Positions 37,301 through 44,695 of a stretch of 64,000 nucleotides of DNA are shown one piece after another (positions within the stretch are counted from its first letter, which is position 1; each line of letters starts with the position of its first letter). This stretch comes from Flagellimonas oceanensis (GTDB lineage Bacteria > Bacteroidota > Bacteroidia > Flavobacteriales > Flavobacteriaceae): assembly GCF_003992595.1 (NCBI RefSeq), contig NZ_RZNA01000003.1, positions 1 through 64,000 on the forward strand, given 5' to 3'. Position numbers and translations under genes: made by a program. The notes under the pieces were generated by a model, which saw only the letters and a list, made by a program, of their open reading frames with translations, searched no databases and was not told where the DNA came from.

Positions 37301-40300
37301 CGTAATAGTTCCTTCGCCATCACATTCATAATCCACGGAAGCGGTTGCACCGGGAGGGGTTGGTTCAGGGTCGATCGTGACCGACATAGGATACGTACAT
37401 AGATTGGCATCCCTAATGTAAAGGGTATGTGTGCCAGGCAAAAGGTATCCAATGGAGCTGGCTCCATAGGTAGAGCCGCCATCAAAACTGTATTCGTAAG
37501 GAGCGGTACCCCCGATGGCATTGGTAATCCGTACCTCAGCACCCATACCTGGATAACATTCTGCCAAAGCAGTAACTGCAGCAGAGGCTGAAAGGGTAAT
37601 TGGCTCGGTAATGGAATATATTTCGGTTACTTCACAATTGTTGGCATCCCTTACACGGATATTGTAACTGCCAGCAGGTTGGTTGTAAAATGTATTGGAA
37701 GTCTGATATGTTGCACCATTGTCAATACTATAGGTGTATGGTGCTTCTCCACCACTTGCTGTAATGGTAATTTGTGCTTGTGACTCACCACTACAAAGAA
37801 TATCGGTATTGGTCACAGTAATAGCCAACGGATCATCTTGGACAATGGTAATGTCATAGGAGGCTTCGCAATATCCTGAAGCTCCACCATTATCCCGTAC
37901 ATAAACATCGTAATCACCAGCTACTACACCTGTAATAGGGTTTGTTGGGGCAAAATCGGAATCGGCTGGGGTTGCTCCATCCGCAACCACGGCATATACG
38001 TAGTTCCCATCGCCACCAGCTGCGGTAACGGTTATTTCGGTGTCCGCTTCACAAGCAGTAATGTTTGGAGCGGAAGCCACTACGCTGAGTTCTGGGTCTA
38101 TGGTAATGGATTCGGAATCAGTACATCCGTTGCCATCCCTAATATCAATTGTGTAATCTCCTGGTGCAAGTCCAGAAAACACATTGTTCGTAATAAATGG
38201 TCCTCCATTTAAGCTGTACTCATAATTTCCATCACCTCCAGCGATTACATTGGCTGTCAAGGTCAATCCCACGGCGTCATCGTAACAAATATCGTTGGGA
38301 ACAATTTCCAGTTCTGGGGCAACGGCTTCGTTTATGGTAAAGATATCCGTGAACTCACAACCGTTGGCATCTGTTACAGTGTAGTTGTAGTCTCCGCCAA
38401 GGGTCAAACCACTGAATGAGCCATTATTCTGTGAAGCAGGAGGAATATAACCTGTGGGACCGGAAGTGATCTCGTAGGTGTAGCTTCCCCATCCACCTGT
38501 GGCCACAATGTTCACTGAACCATCTGCCAAACAGGTAGGTTGTACAATTGTTGGTGTTGCATCAAGTAAAGATGGTGGCGCATTAATGGTCACATCAGCG
38601 GTATCCGTACAATTGGTAAGATTATCGGTTACGGTAATGGTGTATGTTCCTTCGGCCAATCCGGTCAGGGAAATGGTACTGTTGGTCTCGTTTGTTCCAG
38701 AGAAATTGTCTGGTCCAGTAACGGTGTAATCGTAATCTGAATTAAAATTATTTACGGTGTATTGAAGTTCGCCATCGCTATTGCCAAAACAAGTAATATT
38801 GTTTACGAGCTGCCCGGTTACTGAAATTTCAGTTACTGGAGCAATGGTATAACTTTCTTCATAGCTACATCCATCATTATCTGTTACTCGGAACATGTAA
38901 GTTCCGGGAGCCAATCCTGTAAATGTATTGTTGTTACCATTGTTTACAGCACTTGTCGCTGGTGAGATAAGTTCGTACACCAAGTTCGGTTCCCCTCCTG
39001 TTACCGATAAAGTGATATCGGAAATAAAGGTTGGACACAGCGGGTCTGTAGCTGAAAAATCGATATCCGTTGGAGGTTCCAAAGGATCAATGGTAATGGA
39101 ATTGGTTGTAAATGTACATCCTAAATCATCCCTAACGGTTACCGTGTAAGTTCCATCTGTAAGGTTATTAAAGGTAGTGGAACTACCAAAGTTAACCCCG
39201 TCTATACTGTATTCGTATGGTGCAGTACCCCCAATTACATTTTGAACATTGATGATTCCATCTTGCAAACAGGTGTATTCCTGAGTCAACACGGCATCTG
39301 CATCCAAAGCAAAAGAAGGAGCTGAAATACTTGAATATTCAAAATAATCACATGAAGCACTACCTTTTCGTTGGTTGATGACCACTACATAATCACCATC
39401 GGTCAATCCTGGGAAGTTACCAGATGCGTTTGTTGCCAAAGCATTTGCATAATCGTAATTTGTTTCATCAAATCCGGTTGCATCAAACAGGTAATAGGTC
39501 AATTGATAGCCATTGTCATCGACAAGGTTGAATGTGATTGAACCTGTGGAATCACCATAGCAAACCACATCTGTAACGGTTGTTGCGTTATACTCTGCAG
39601 CTGGCCTGAACTCAATGCTTACTGTATTGGAAAAGTTGTAACAATTATTTTTGTCAACAACTACAAAAGTGTAGTCTCCTGGTTCCCAAATATCCCAGAT
39701 GTTTCGTTGCGTAAACTCAGATGCTGGTATGTCACTTACCGAAGGATATGAGATTTGGGTTACACCATCTTCATCCACATAGGACCAAATAGCAAACGAA
39801 TGGGGTGTTGTTCCTCCAGAGGGGTCCAAAAGAATATTTCCTTCCCTACAGGTAATGTGCTGGGAAATCCTTGCCGTCAATTCCAAATCCTCTGTATCGA
39901 CAATGGTTACCTGTTCCGTATACTCACAGCCATCATCGGTGGTTACAGCGACATCGTATATGCCACTGTTCAGGTTTTCAAATGTGTAGTTATTATCGTT
40001 GGATGGTCCTTGGGTATCTATCACAGTACCTCCTTGGGAGATTTCGTAATAATATTGTGCTTCCACATTAAGTACGGAAATGGCAATTTCACCCAAACCG
40101 TTGCAGTCGGTGTCTTGAGGAACAACATTTACCTGGAAATCCCTGTCCAAAATACCAATGTTGTCCAAAACAAATACACAACCATCAGTAACACCTTGTT
40201 GTCTCATTTCTACCATGTAGGCACCATTGTTGGTAATGTCAAAACTTGGATTGGAGCTGTAAGGCACAACAACATTACCGGTAGATTGATCTACAAGTTG

Positions 40301-42601
40301 GAACTCATAGGTCAATGGCATATTGGTTACCGTAATGTTACCTGGGGTATCACAAATAATATCACTAGAGGTGTACTGGGGATCTAATGGGTTTTTGTAG
40401 ATATTGAAATAGAATCTACTGAAACACCCATTTTGATAGTTGATCACCAATCTATATTGGCCGGTGTTTTCGGCCAAGAAGTCGTTTCCTGTGTCAACTG
40501 TGTTCCACGTACATCCCGCGTTGGTGTTGGCACAACCATCAACAGATGCACCACAACTGGCTTCGTCCAATTGTTCCCAAACAATACTGGTGGCATCTGG
40601 AATGTTTATTTGGATAAGTTCGGTGTCGTTGAGTCCGCAAAGGAATATTTCGGGCAACTCGCTACCATCATTGGGGCATATTTCAATGTCTCCATCAATG
40701 GTGTTGGAAGTATCGTTGATCAATGCTGTGATGGGATTGGATTGAACCGAACCGAACAATTCAACGGTAATGATTTCCTGGAAATCCTTACATGGGTCGG
40801 CAACTTGCTTGTCGACAATATAAGTTCCTGTTTCGCTTACCAGAATGGTACTTGGATCATTGTCGGAATCACTGTCCGTGATAACGGTATCCGTTCCTAC
40901 ATCAATAAGGTTGTTTCCGTTCACGTCACGATACCAGACGTAATTGTCAAAGTTATCCCCCGCATCCAATAGTACATCATCACCGCAAAGTTGAACGGTT
41001 CGTGAGAAGTTACAGGCACTGAGATCATCCAAAAGGAAGTTGGTGGCACCTGGGTAGGGAAATCCACAGCCATCTATGTCGTAAACACTGGGGTCATCGG
41101 TTATTTGCGCATCGTTGAGTTCGCCACGGTAAGAAGAGTAGGCCAAGTTTTCAATGATATCGGTACAGGCGTCTATAAAATCAAAGCAGTTTTCTGCCAC
41201 TTGTACCCGCATTCTGATACTATAAGGGCCATCACTTTCCTCAACTATATTATCGGGTATGGTGAAAACAATGGTCCGTGTTGCGGGGTCAAAGGTATAA
41301 GTAACCCCCGTAGGCATATTGATACTGGACTCATCCAATGTTACATTGATGGGAAGAACATCTCTAATGGTGTACCCAACGGCATCATCATTCCCCACAT
41401 TCTCAAAGGTGAGCACATAGTCCAAGTATTGGCCTAAGTGTACACCTTGTCCCGTAATATCGTTACCGCCGATATCTTCAACGGTTTTGGCCAGGTTTAT
41501 TTTGGGCTCTATGATCTCTACATCCAAAGAGGTAAAAAAGATGTCGTACTTGTCCTGTGTGGATGATGCCCTAAGCGTAGCTCCGGTTTCATCATTGGGA
41601 ATAACGGAATTGGATGGATTGGGAATGGTAAAAAGATCCACGTCCCATCCTAAAGTGTTGACGCTGTTAGGGTCTCTGGTGGTAATTAAATTACCTTCAA
41701 TGGTAATATTACTATTGAAAAAGTTATTCCATGGATTTTCCGTGTTGGATAATGTCGTAAAGGAACCATTGCTGTCGGCCCTTATGGCCAATTGGTCTCC
41801 TGTGATTCTATTGTCCCCCTCCAATGTGGCTACCCCTAATTTGGCGTTCACAGGAAAGGGATTGGGAAGTGTGGTGAATCCACTGAATGGAATATCTACG
41901 GTCTCACCGGACTTGATACCTGCATAGCCATCAAAAGTTGTGATGAACTTCCCGGGATAGGTTGGGTTTTCATAGACGACCACCATGGTCCATCCACCTG
42001 AAATACCACCAGTTATGGAACTGCCCGAACTAGCCCTTACATTGGCCACGAAATAGTCGCCATCCGGATTGGCCAAAGCAGTTATCATATCGGTTACGTC
42101 CTTGTAACAGGCATAAGGGCTGTAACTTCCAAAATCCCCGTCATTGTAACCATCGAAGAGTATTTCATCTGCGGTCAAGTCCACATAGGAACCTCCGGGG
42201 ACCCTGAATTTGACTTGATCAAAATCACTTCGGTCACTTCCTTTATATACAGCGGACCAGTAGAGTCCAGCGTATCTAATCTGTGAACAACTGGGGTCTG
42301 GAACGGTCAATGTTGCACTACTGGAACTGAATGTTGAAGGATCACCATCAACATCTATGTATTGCATGTTGAGCCTATCATTGTATTCTGAAGATCCGCC
42401 GGTCAAGTTATAAGGGTCTTCAGGAGAAGATCCTCCCTCATCCCTGTTCACTATATTATTGGCAATAAAGGTCAGATCACCTTTGAGCCTGTTTTCATAA
42501 CGAACATCAAAGTCGTTCTTTATCTGTGACGTACCTGTATACGCAAATAGGAGTATACAAACAAGTGTGCCCCACCGGAGTAATGATATTTTCATAAGCA
42601 T
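28382..42601 (-). CDS. sprB: SprB-like giant gliding adhesin with type B T9SS sorting domain
   Basis: A 4,739-residue secreted and surface-tethered adhesin. Signal peptide at 1-25; a globular N-terminal region (26-355) with GGWTMVVVYENP-type folds; a DUF11-like domain (about 360-470, LGQYLDYVLTFENVGNDDAVGYTI); then about 3,800 residues of SprB-type repeats of roughly 75-90 residues, most containing paired Cys and the phrases GGT(A/P)PYxYSIDG and GTYTVTVxDxxGC. One jelly-roll insert is at about 1815-2010. The last 85 residues form a type B C-terminal sorting domain (FPNFFTPDGDGRNDIWIPDN). In F. johnsoniae SprB (about 6,500 residues) moves along the cell surface and drives gliding. The frame is intact throughout. 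Confidence 0.93.
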   Translation of the reverse strand: MLMKISLLRWGTLVCILLFAYTGTSQIKNDFDVRYENRLKGDLTFIANNIVNRDEGGSSPEDPYNLTGGSSEYNDRLNMQYIDVDGDPSTFSSSSATLTVPDPSCSQIRYAGLYWSAVYKGSDRSDFDQVKFRVPGGSYVDLTADEILFDGYNDGDFGSYSPYACYKDVTDMITALANPDGDYFVANVRASSGSSITGGISGGWTMVVVYENPTYPGKFITTFDGYAGIKSGETVDIPFSGFTTLPNPFPVNAKLGVATLEGDNRITGDQLAIRADSNGSFTTLSNTENPWNNFFNSNITIEGNLITTRDPNSVNTLGWDVDLFTIPNPSNSVIPNDETGATLRASSTQDKYDIFFTSLDVEIIEPKINLAKTVEDIGGNDITGQGVHLGQYLDYVLTFENVGNDDAVGYTIRDVLPINVTLDESSINMPTGVTYTFDPATRTIVFTIPDNIVEESDGPYSIRMRVQVAENCFDFIDACTDIIENLAYSSYRGELNDAQITDDPSVYDIDGCGFPYPGATNFLLDDLSACNFSRTVQLCGDDVLLDAGDNFDNYVWYRDVNGNNLIDVGTDTVITDSDSDNDPSTILVSETGTYIVDKQVADPCKDFQEIITVELFGSVQSNPITALINDTSNTIDGDIEICPNDGSELPEIFLCGLNDTELIQINIPDATSIVWEQLDEASCGASVDGCANTNAGCTWNTVDTGNDFLAENTGQYRLVINYQNGCFSRFYFNIYKNPLDPQYTSSDIICDTPGNITVTNMPLTYEFQLVDQSTGNVVVPYSSNPSFDITNNGAYMVEMRQQGVTDGCVFVLDNIGILDRDFQVNVVPQDTDCNGLGEIAISVLNVEAQYYYEISQGGTVIDTQGPSNDNNYTFENLNSGIYDVAVTTDDGCEYTEQVTIVDTEDLELTARISQHITCREGNILLDPSGGTTPHSFAIWSYVDEDGVTQISYPSVSDIPASEFTQRNIWDIWEPGDYTFVVVDKNNCYNFSNTVSIEFRPAAEYNATTVTDVVCYGDSTGSITFNLVDDNGYQLTYYLFDATGFDETNYDYANALATNASGNFPGLTDGDYVVVINQRKGSASCDYFEYSSISAPSFALDADAVLTQEYTCLQDGIINVQNVIGGTAPYEYSIDGVNFGSSTTFNNLTDGTYTVTVRDDLGCTFTTNSITIDPLEPPTDIDFSATDPLCPTFISDITLSVTGGEPNLVYELISPATSAVNNGNNNTFTGLAPGTYMFRVTDNDGCSYEESYTIAPVTEISVTGQLVNNITCFGNSDGELQYTVNNFNSDYDYTVTGPDNFSGTNETNSTISLTGLAEGTYTITVTDNLTNCTDTADVTINAPPSLLDATPTIVQPTCLADGSVNIVATGGWGSYTYEITSGPTGYIPPASQNNGSFSGLTLGGDYNYTVTDANGCEFTDIFTINEAVAPELEIVPNDICYDDAVGLTLTANVIAGGDGNYEYSLNGGPFITNNVFSGLAPGDYTIDIRDGNGCTDSESITIDPELSVVASAPNITACEADTEITVTAAGGDGNYVYAVVADGATPADSDFAPTNPITGVVAGDYDVYVRDNGGASGYCEASYDITIVQDDPLAITVTNTDILCSGESQAQITITASGGEAPYTYSIDNGATYQTSNTFYNQPAGSYNIRVRDANNCEVTEIYSITEPITLSASAAVTALAECYPGMGAEVRITNAIGGTAPYEYSFDGGSTYGASSIGYLLPGTHTLYIRDANLCTYPMSVTIDPEPTPPGATASVDYECDGEGTITVTPDSSDFDYTYEIDGSPNTPNDSNVFNDVPVGNHTITINYLSNSAPSPSILLSENFGTGPNTSISEIDPVYCYEPQDGSTSLCGFGTDTHIQDGEYSVTQEIINPYGTWESPDDHSGLSNGRFLAINVGGVAGVGGIVYQKTDVEVVPNRDITVSLWAFNLLRTGTSGGDPSIEIQLVDAGGTVIQSTTTGSIPKNTGVTDWHDYNVTLNPGSNSNLDIVIRTNSSVTDGNDIAIDDIEAYQIPEVCGGAITLDVNVEDGHAFDGAVTSFTDLTCNSADDGTITFEVENFDSGIGFTYQVDGNPVSSTQTASPITISGLAAGNHTITLVDLRDPACSVALNQTLTQPDVVDVTASVTTELTCTNGGATITATATGGTPAYQYQLEDTSATPTIIVAYQSSNVFSGLPAGDYVIRARDTNLCEDTTNITVDPAEVIAFDLAPIVCYSGNNDGSIQVDVTSGNGNYQFSLNGGAWMTPSPSTDLTYTFNNLTAGTYTIDVRDQYGCSVQDTATINPALNASAFLDNDLTCLADATITVTANGGTGSYSYEWSNDGGTTYNTTGFTGNVFNTNTDGTYMFRVTDSAGCTTTTNSIVVTPADQPVISNVTPTDILCNGESTGALDIVIDTSVGVPPYTINVYETITGIDYLTQTTGLPAGDYQVTVTDAKGCVSDPYSVTISEPTAISPNTSHTNLTCVASTTELGTITVDASGGTPDYIYQVSNNDFSVNLTYDTSTGTNDHTFTGLDFGDYTVQITDANGCQNISTVTITTGPDILITTIGAAGCTPGSGEMTVEAQASNGTLGVGTFYFAVYPAPAFNAADPAWFSEDPSPPAPANSYLFTGLTPGVTYTFIVFDTDTNCEYVQEATVPVATNSTLAPTIDASTDISCTGAMDGSVDFTVSGYGGNNVNYEIFYNVTNVSTGITGTISGVMGGPETDTASGLSPGEYYILFEEADGPNAGCVIASDPFLIEQAPTLLEISADSPTNANCNPDSGVITATARFGLPPYEFQYLPTTDPAPTPTSSGWTSSTTATVDNGGNYIVYVKDANDCIQSDTVTVDEDPSPEISIAIVDECVDEGLFEVMVTLDNPAEAMAPFQISVNGGAFQNFAFDGSDQHLISGLSSGLGQTIEVRDLNGCIDDVTFDIHPPLEFIVTQTVELDCELGTNGNAELEIEVISGSGNYEYIIDGPGTAYDEPRSVLTTNPLTWTGAGVAGSYNVIVFDMGTSPPNCPKTITVDVPEAPHPSFTTTYTDVTCNGVDDGTISVQAVDNGIGPYTFQIISASDGSISTPIAPSSSTATTATFTGLAGSTTGITYDIEVVAANNCDDLESVTITEPEPIDNIDIDVVEFACAVGNNPNNASITVDTSSITGGSGTYVRYEFINDAGSVVVQSGSNPTYFETDTNGGNYTINVYDDNGCLGTTTAVIAPYDQITDAVAAITNPLSCNPGMDGEITITVTSTLGDPSRFEYSIDNGSSWQNPNVFGGLDAGTHNFLVRHLDTGCVVSTSETITNPNTFNIDVNVVSNVICYGTATGEVTFELLDATYAGGFNWTIYDTNGTPTNTADDIPVTNGTSATTGPTAPISLPAGSYTVEVSQDAFPECTNLEAFNIAGPNAAITGSAIATEITCVDDGTIEVLASGGWGGYTYYVGVGAPGTYVSNPIFSGLTANTYEVWTRDTRGCEEHIDTITLEDPDPISATLQINQSNCVNLQGEIEVVGTTGGQGSNYMYQLIKDGSNFGSPQTSTIFSGLGAGTYEVLITDQWGCSITLPDNLELYNAMTANATVDKTIDCTMNPGGQITINVVGGSSNLQYSVEDPLGNITIDADADGVFTGLTEPGEYIFTITDLDTSEPCTYEVRQTLDDKVDPVLQDATIINVSCAGGSDGSILAQLDPSTALNPPYQYELIGISVGAPSRPLQDEPLFENLPQGTYQVRVVSDRECEDIKTETVDQPNPLGATATATDFVCSPGNTVNESTITVTPSGGTPFAGPNPYLYSFGGNSFTSDNTFDVVDDGTVQTINYIVRDANGCEYPDTITIQPLNTFTLGIAQDFAITCNDPERVNLTVTESNPGDTYTFELLPIGNPYGSMTASTITTATFELTQAGSYTFRATNDVTGCYVEETYTIAPYDTIDVDAAATGPAMCFDDAGELTINVSGYSGDYDYDVYRTDGTLIVSGSDNTSSGSVAITHPDLRGGNYYVEIVGTNAPFCPAVSGTVTIISPSAELGYTPQEVANVTCTNDQGEILINPTGGYAPYDIVLTNTTTSQVYTMNDVSSYVFTGLSAGVYTVRVTDDGGCYEDRGLTLEVPDPITADIDAAPIDLLCYGDDSASVWADNVAGGSGSYNYQLNYYNQTGTSIIFTTGSQGSNTFNGLGAGTYSITVTDGWNCSDTTDTVTITEPTETSASLIQLSEMTCNDDAQLELTAIGGTAPYFYSTDGINFTAMDSGDTHTFDVGPGAYQYYVRDANGCDAMISNQVTVDEVPELMLDIDGSAAIINCMGEASATIIAQATGGLGNYNYELFSDAALTNLIDGPQTNGTFNGLPAGEYYVRVTSEDCVEVSPVITIVNPEPLVVDREEFTDITCSGMNDGTITVEVSGGTGEILYAISPNLDQFDTTNTFTDLEPGIYDVIAQDVNGCFITFQFEITQPEPIVAEAVNIMDEVCFESGDGSFELQISGGTAPYETSLNSSADGNFVQDQFIFQDLAAGNHVVFIRDAQGCETNVIVEIGPGVNLAATVTPIYECTGSVPDNYLEIELEDESIRADLMYALDSTDPADMQLSADFGNMTPGEHYLTIAHANGCMTTYDFTIEAYEPLTLVLENNIYNQITAIAAGGVEEYTYYFNDIDNGTDNIYYISETGTYTVTVIDQNGCEATAEIYMEFMDIDFPNFFTPDGDGRNDIWIPDNIEGFPDVLIKIYDRYGRVVEEMTRNVQGWDGNYDGKPLPTGDYWYVVRLEGEQDNREFVGHFTLYRE
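28690..40200 (-). repeat. SprB-type protein repeat array
   Basis: Coding repeats of about 75-90 residues, roughly 40 copies, between residues about 800 and 4,635 of the SprB-like adhesin. Copies are diverged at DNA level, so the array looks old and is not a recent amplification. Hallmarks are a Cys near the start, GSIT or DGTI, a GG(T/S)xPYxYS core and a closing DxxGC. Exact copy boundaries need alignment. Confidence 0.75.
36540..37170 (-). other. Jelly-roll (lectin/MAM-like) insert within SprB
   Basis: Residues about 1815-2010 break the repeat pattern: ILLSENFGTGPNT, NGRFLAINVGG, ITVSLWAFNLLRTG, and IRTNSSVTDGNDIAIDDIEAYQIP resemble a concanavalin-like or CBM-like beta-sandwich domain. The split lies inside one repeat: NHTITINYLSNSAPSP before and VCGGAITLDVNVEDGHAFDG after. 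It may be an adhesive or sugar-binding head in the fibre. Confidence 0.65.
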
Positions 42602-42610
42602 GGTGGTTGG

Positions 42611-44689
42611 TTAAATGGTTGTGTTTGGTTTTATACGCATGATCCACATTTCTTCGTCATACGAAGCATTCAATTTCGTATAGTATGAGGTCAATGCATT
42701 GTTCCAGGTCTCGTGTCTTTTTAAATACACGTACCTGTTATTATCGGCAGGACTTACGAAATAGCTTGCATGTAGGCCCTTTGCATTCAAATCCTTGACA
42801 AATTGTTTGGCACTTGATGAATTTTCAAAAACATTGGCAATGATGTAGTACCCTTCTGCCAATCCATCTCCGGACTGCGTGCTAAGAACTACATGATTGC
42901 TGCCTCCTTTGTTGGGTAGGCTGGTAACATTTTTAGAAAGTTGGTTGTTGCCGTATTTGGAGCTTTGGTTATCCACGGAACCAGAATATCCCGCAATTGG
43001 AGAATCTCCTCCGTTGACGTTCATTACCCAGGCATCACCTTGGTAGGCACCGTTCATTTTGGAATGATAGGCATCCAGAGCTTCGTTTTTGTTGCTGAAG
43101 TCGCCTATATAGACGTAGTTGAGTCCGTTCTTTGGGTTTTGGAAATAATCTGCCTCAATCCCTTGCGAACGTAGCTTTTCTATAAAATTGTTGAGGTTGT
43201 TGGTGTCTCTGAAGACATTGGCTATCAAGTAATGACCGCTTTCCACATTGGGCACGGAATGTGACTTGAATCCTGTTGTTTTTTTACTTCTTACCGGCCT
43301 GTAGGTATTATCTCTTTTGGCCTTGGAGTTTGATGCATAACTTGCCTTGGTGTTGTCCTTGGCCTCGTTGATCTTTATGACCTTTTTGGTGGATGTGTTA
43401 TTGGACAATCCATGGTTGGCCAAGGGCTGTCTTCTTTGGGTCACGATATCGGCAGTATCCATATTGGCAAAGTATACTTTCTTGGCTTTCTCCTCCAATG
43501 CTGGGTTTTGCCCGCGAGTTTCGCGTTTCACCATTTTCATCACGGTCTCAAAGCGTCGTTCCAAATCTTTTTTACGCGTGGATTCAATGGAGTCCTGACG
43601 CATCAACAGTTCATCAAGTATGGCATCGTTTTCGGCCAACTTTTCCTGTAATTGTGCGATTTCAAGGTCTTTGTCAGTAATATTGAGGCTGTCCTGTGGC
43701 ACGTCCTCATCATTGGAGGCCAATGTTTCATTGTCCTTTTCAAGCATTACACGATCCTCGGTAAGGTTGGGCGTAAAGGAGTATGCCAAAGAGATTTCGT
43801 GGGTAACACCAAAGTTTTCAAATTCATTGGACAACCCTTTTTCCACGGTATATCCCAAGGAAATATTTTTGGTCAAGTTGAAACCCAATCCTGCGGAAGC
43901 TCCATAAAAGTCATCGTAGCCCGCTTGTACCCAACCTAACCTGGGCAAGTCAAGAATCAAGTTTCCTCCCAAGGTAATTTCTTCTTCGCCTACTTTGCGC
44001 ACTCTTGCCAAAGGCATTAAACGTGCACTTTCCATAATGCCCCTCCCATTTTCAAACTGATGGGTATATTGTAGGTGGCCAGAATATGTTTTTTCATTGA
44101 AATCTGTTACGGATTCACTGGTTTTCAAGTTGTAATCGAACAGATTTTCGGCAAAACCACCAATGTCGAACTTTCCTATGGAAAAGTTGAAACCAGGTTG
44201 GAAACTTACCAGGGAGCTACTTTCCAAATTGCTCAACAATGGATCGATCTCAACAGAATTGGCCCTATCTTGATTAAAGGCACTCTGATAATAGCTTACG
44301 TTGGCTCCGAAGGTAAAAGTGTTCTTAGGACTCAAGCGTACACCATAGGCATAGTTGGCGTGTACACCAAAGTTATTGAACAGGCCCTCACGGTTGGTAA
44401 ACAAGCTGACACCAACACCACTCCTGTCACTTACTCTACCGCTATAGCTCAAGAAGTAAACCTGGTTGTTGTCATCAAAAGATACCGATTGGTTTCTGTG
44501 AAATAGGTTGATGTACGATTTGTCTTCCCTAACTGTGGAAAAGGTAGGGTTGAGCAAGAACCGATTGAACTTCAATAGGTTTTGGGATGGCACGTTATAC
44601 GGCACATAGGCTTCTTCTTCCTGTCCTCTCATTCCAGAGAGGGCAAGTAGCAAGACGGCAAGTAATAGTAGAGGTTTATTCGTCTGCAT
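42611..44689 (-). CDS. sprD: SprD-like outer-membrane protein with SPOR-like repeats
   Basis: A 692-residue protein: signal peptide 1-22, a PorP/SprF-like beta-barrel domain (about 30-320, with LNPTFSTVREDKSYINLFHRNQ), a charged coiled-coil linker (about 335-400), and two SPOR-like domains (about 485-560, GHYLIANVFRDTNNLNNFIEKL; about 610-690, GYYIIANVFENSSSAKQFVKDL). Its operon place between sprC and sprB matches SprD of F. johnsoniae, which supports SprB-based motility. SPOR domains bind denuded peptidoglycan in other proteins; here they may anchor the complex to the wall. It is 9 bp from sprB and 6 bp from sprC. Confidence 0.82.
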   Translation of the reverse strand: MQTNKPLLLLAVLLLALSGMRGQEEEAYVPYNVPSQNLLKFNRFLLNPTFSTVREDKSYINLFHRNQSVSFDDNNQVYFLSYSGRVSDRSGVGVSLFTNREGLFNNFGVHANYAYGVRLSPKNTFTFGANVSYYQSAFNQDRANSVEIDPLLSNLESSSLVSFQPGFNFSIGKFDIGGFAENLFDYNLKTSESVTDFNEKTYSGHLQYTHQFENGRGIMESARLMPLARVRKVGEEEITLGGNLILDLPRLGWVQAGYDDFYGASAGLGFNLTKNISLGYTVEKGLSNEFENFGVTHEISLAYSFTPNLTEDRVMLEKDNETLASNDEDVPQDSLNITDKDLEIAQLQEKLAENDAILDELLMRQDSIESTRKKDLERRFETVMKMVKRETRGQNPALEEKAKKVYFANMDTADIVTQRRQPLANHGLSNNTSTKKVIKINEAKDNTKASYASNSKAKRDNTYRPVRSKKTTGFKSHSVPNVESGHYLIANVFRDTNNLNNFIEKLRSQGIEADYFQNPKNGLNYVYIGDFSNKNEALDAYHSKMNGAYQGDAWVMNVNGGDSPIAGYSGSVDNQSSKYGNNQLSKNVTSLPNKGGSNHVVLSTQSGDGLAEGYYIIANVFENSSSAKQFVKDLNAKGLHASYFVSPADNNRYVYLKRHETWNNALTSYYTKLNASYDEEMWIMRIKPNTTI

Positions 44690-44695
44690 TGCTGC

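Noticed and set aside
28382..42601. Rightward ORFs opposite the giant sprB gene (for example 39755-40387 and 31187-31630)
   Set aside because: They are shadow frames over the repeat coding with no start context or protein-like pattern, and they cannot compete with a 4,739-codon intact frame.
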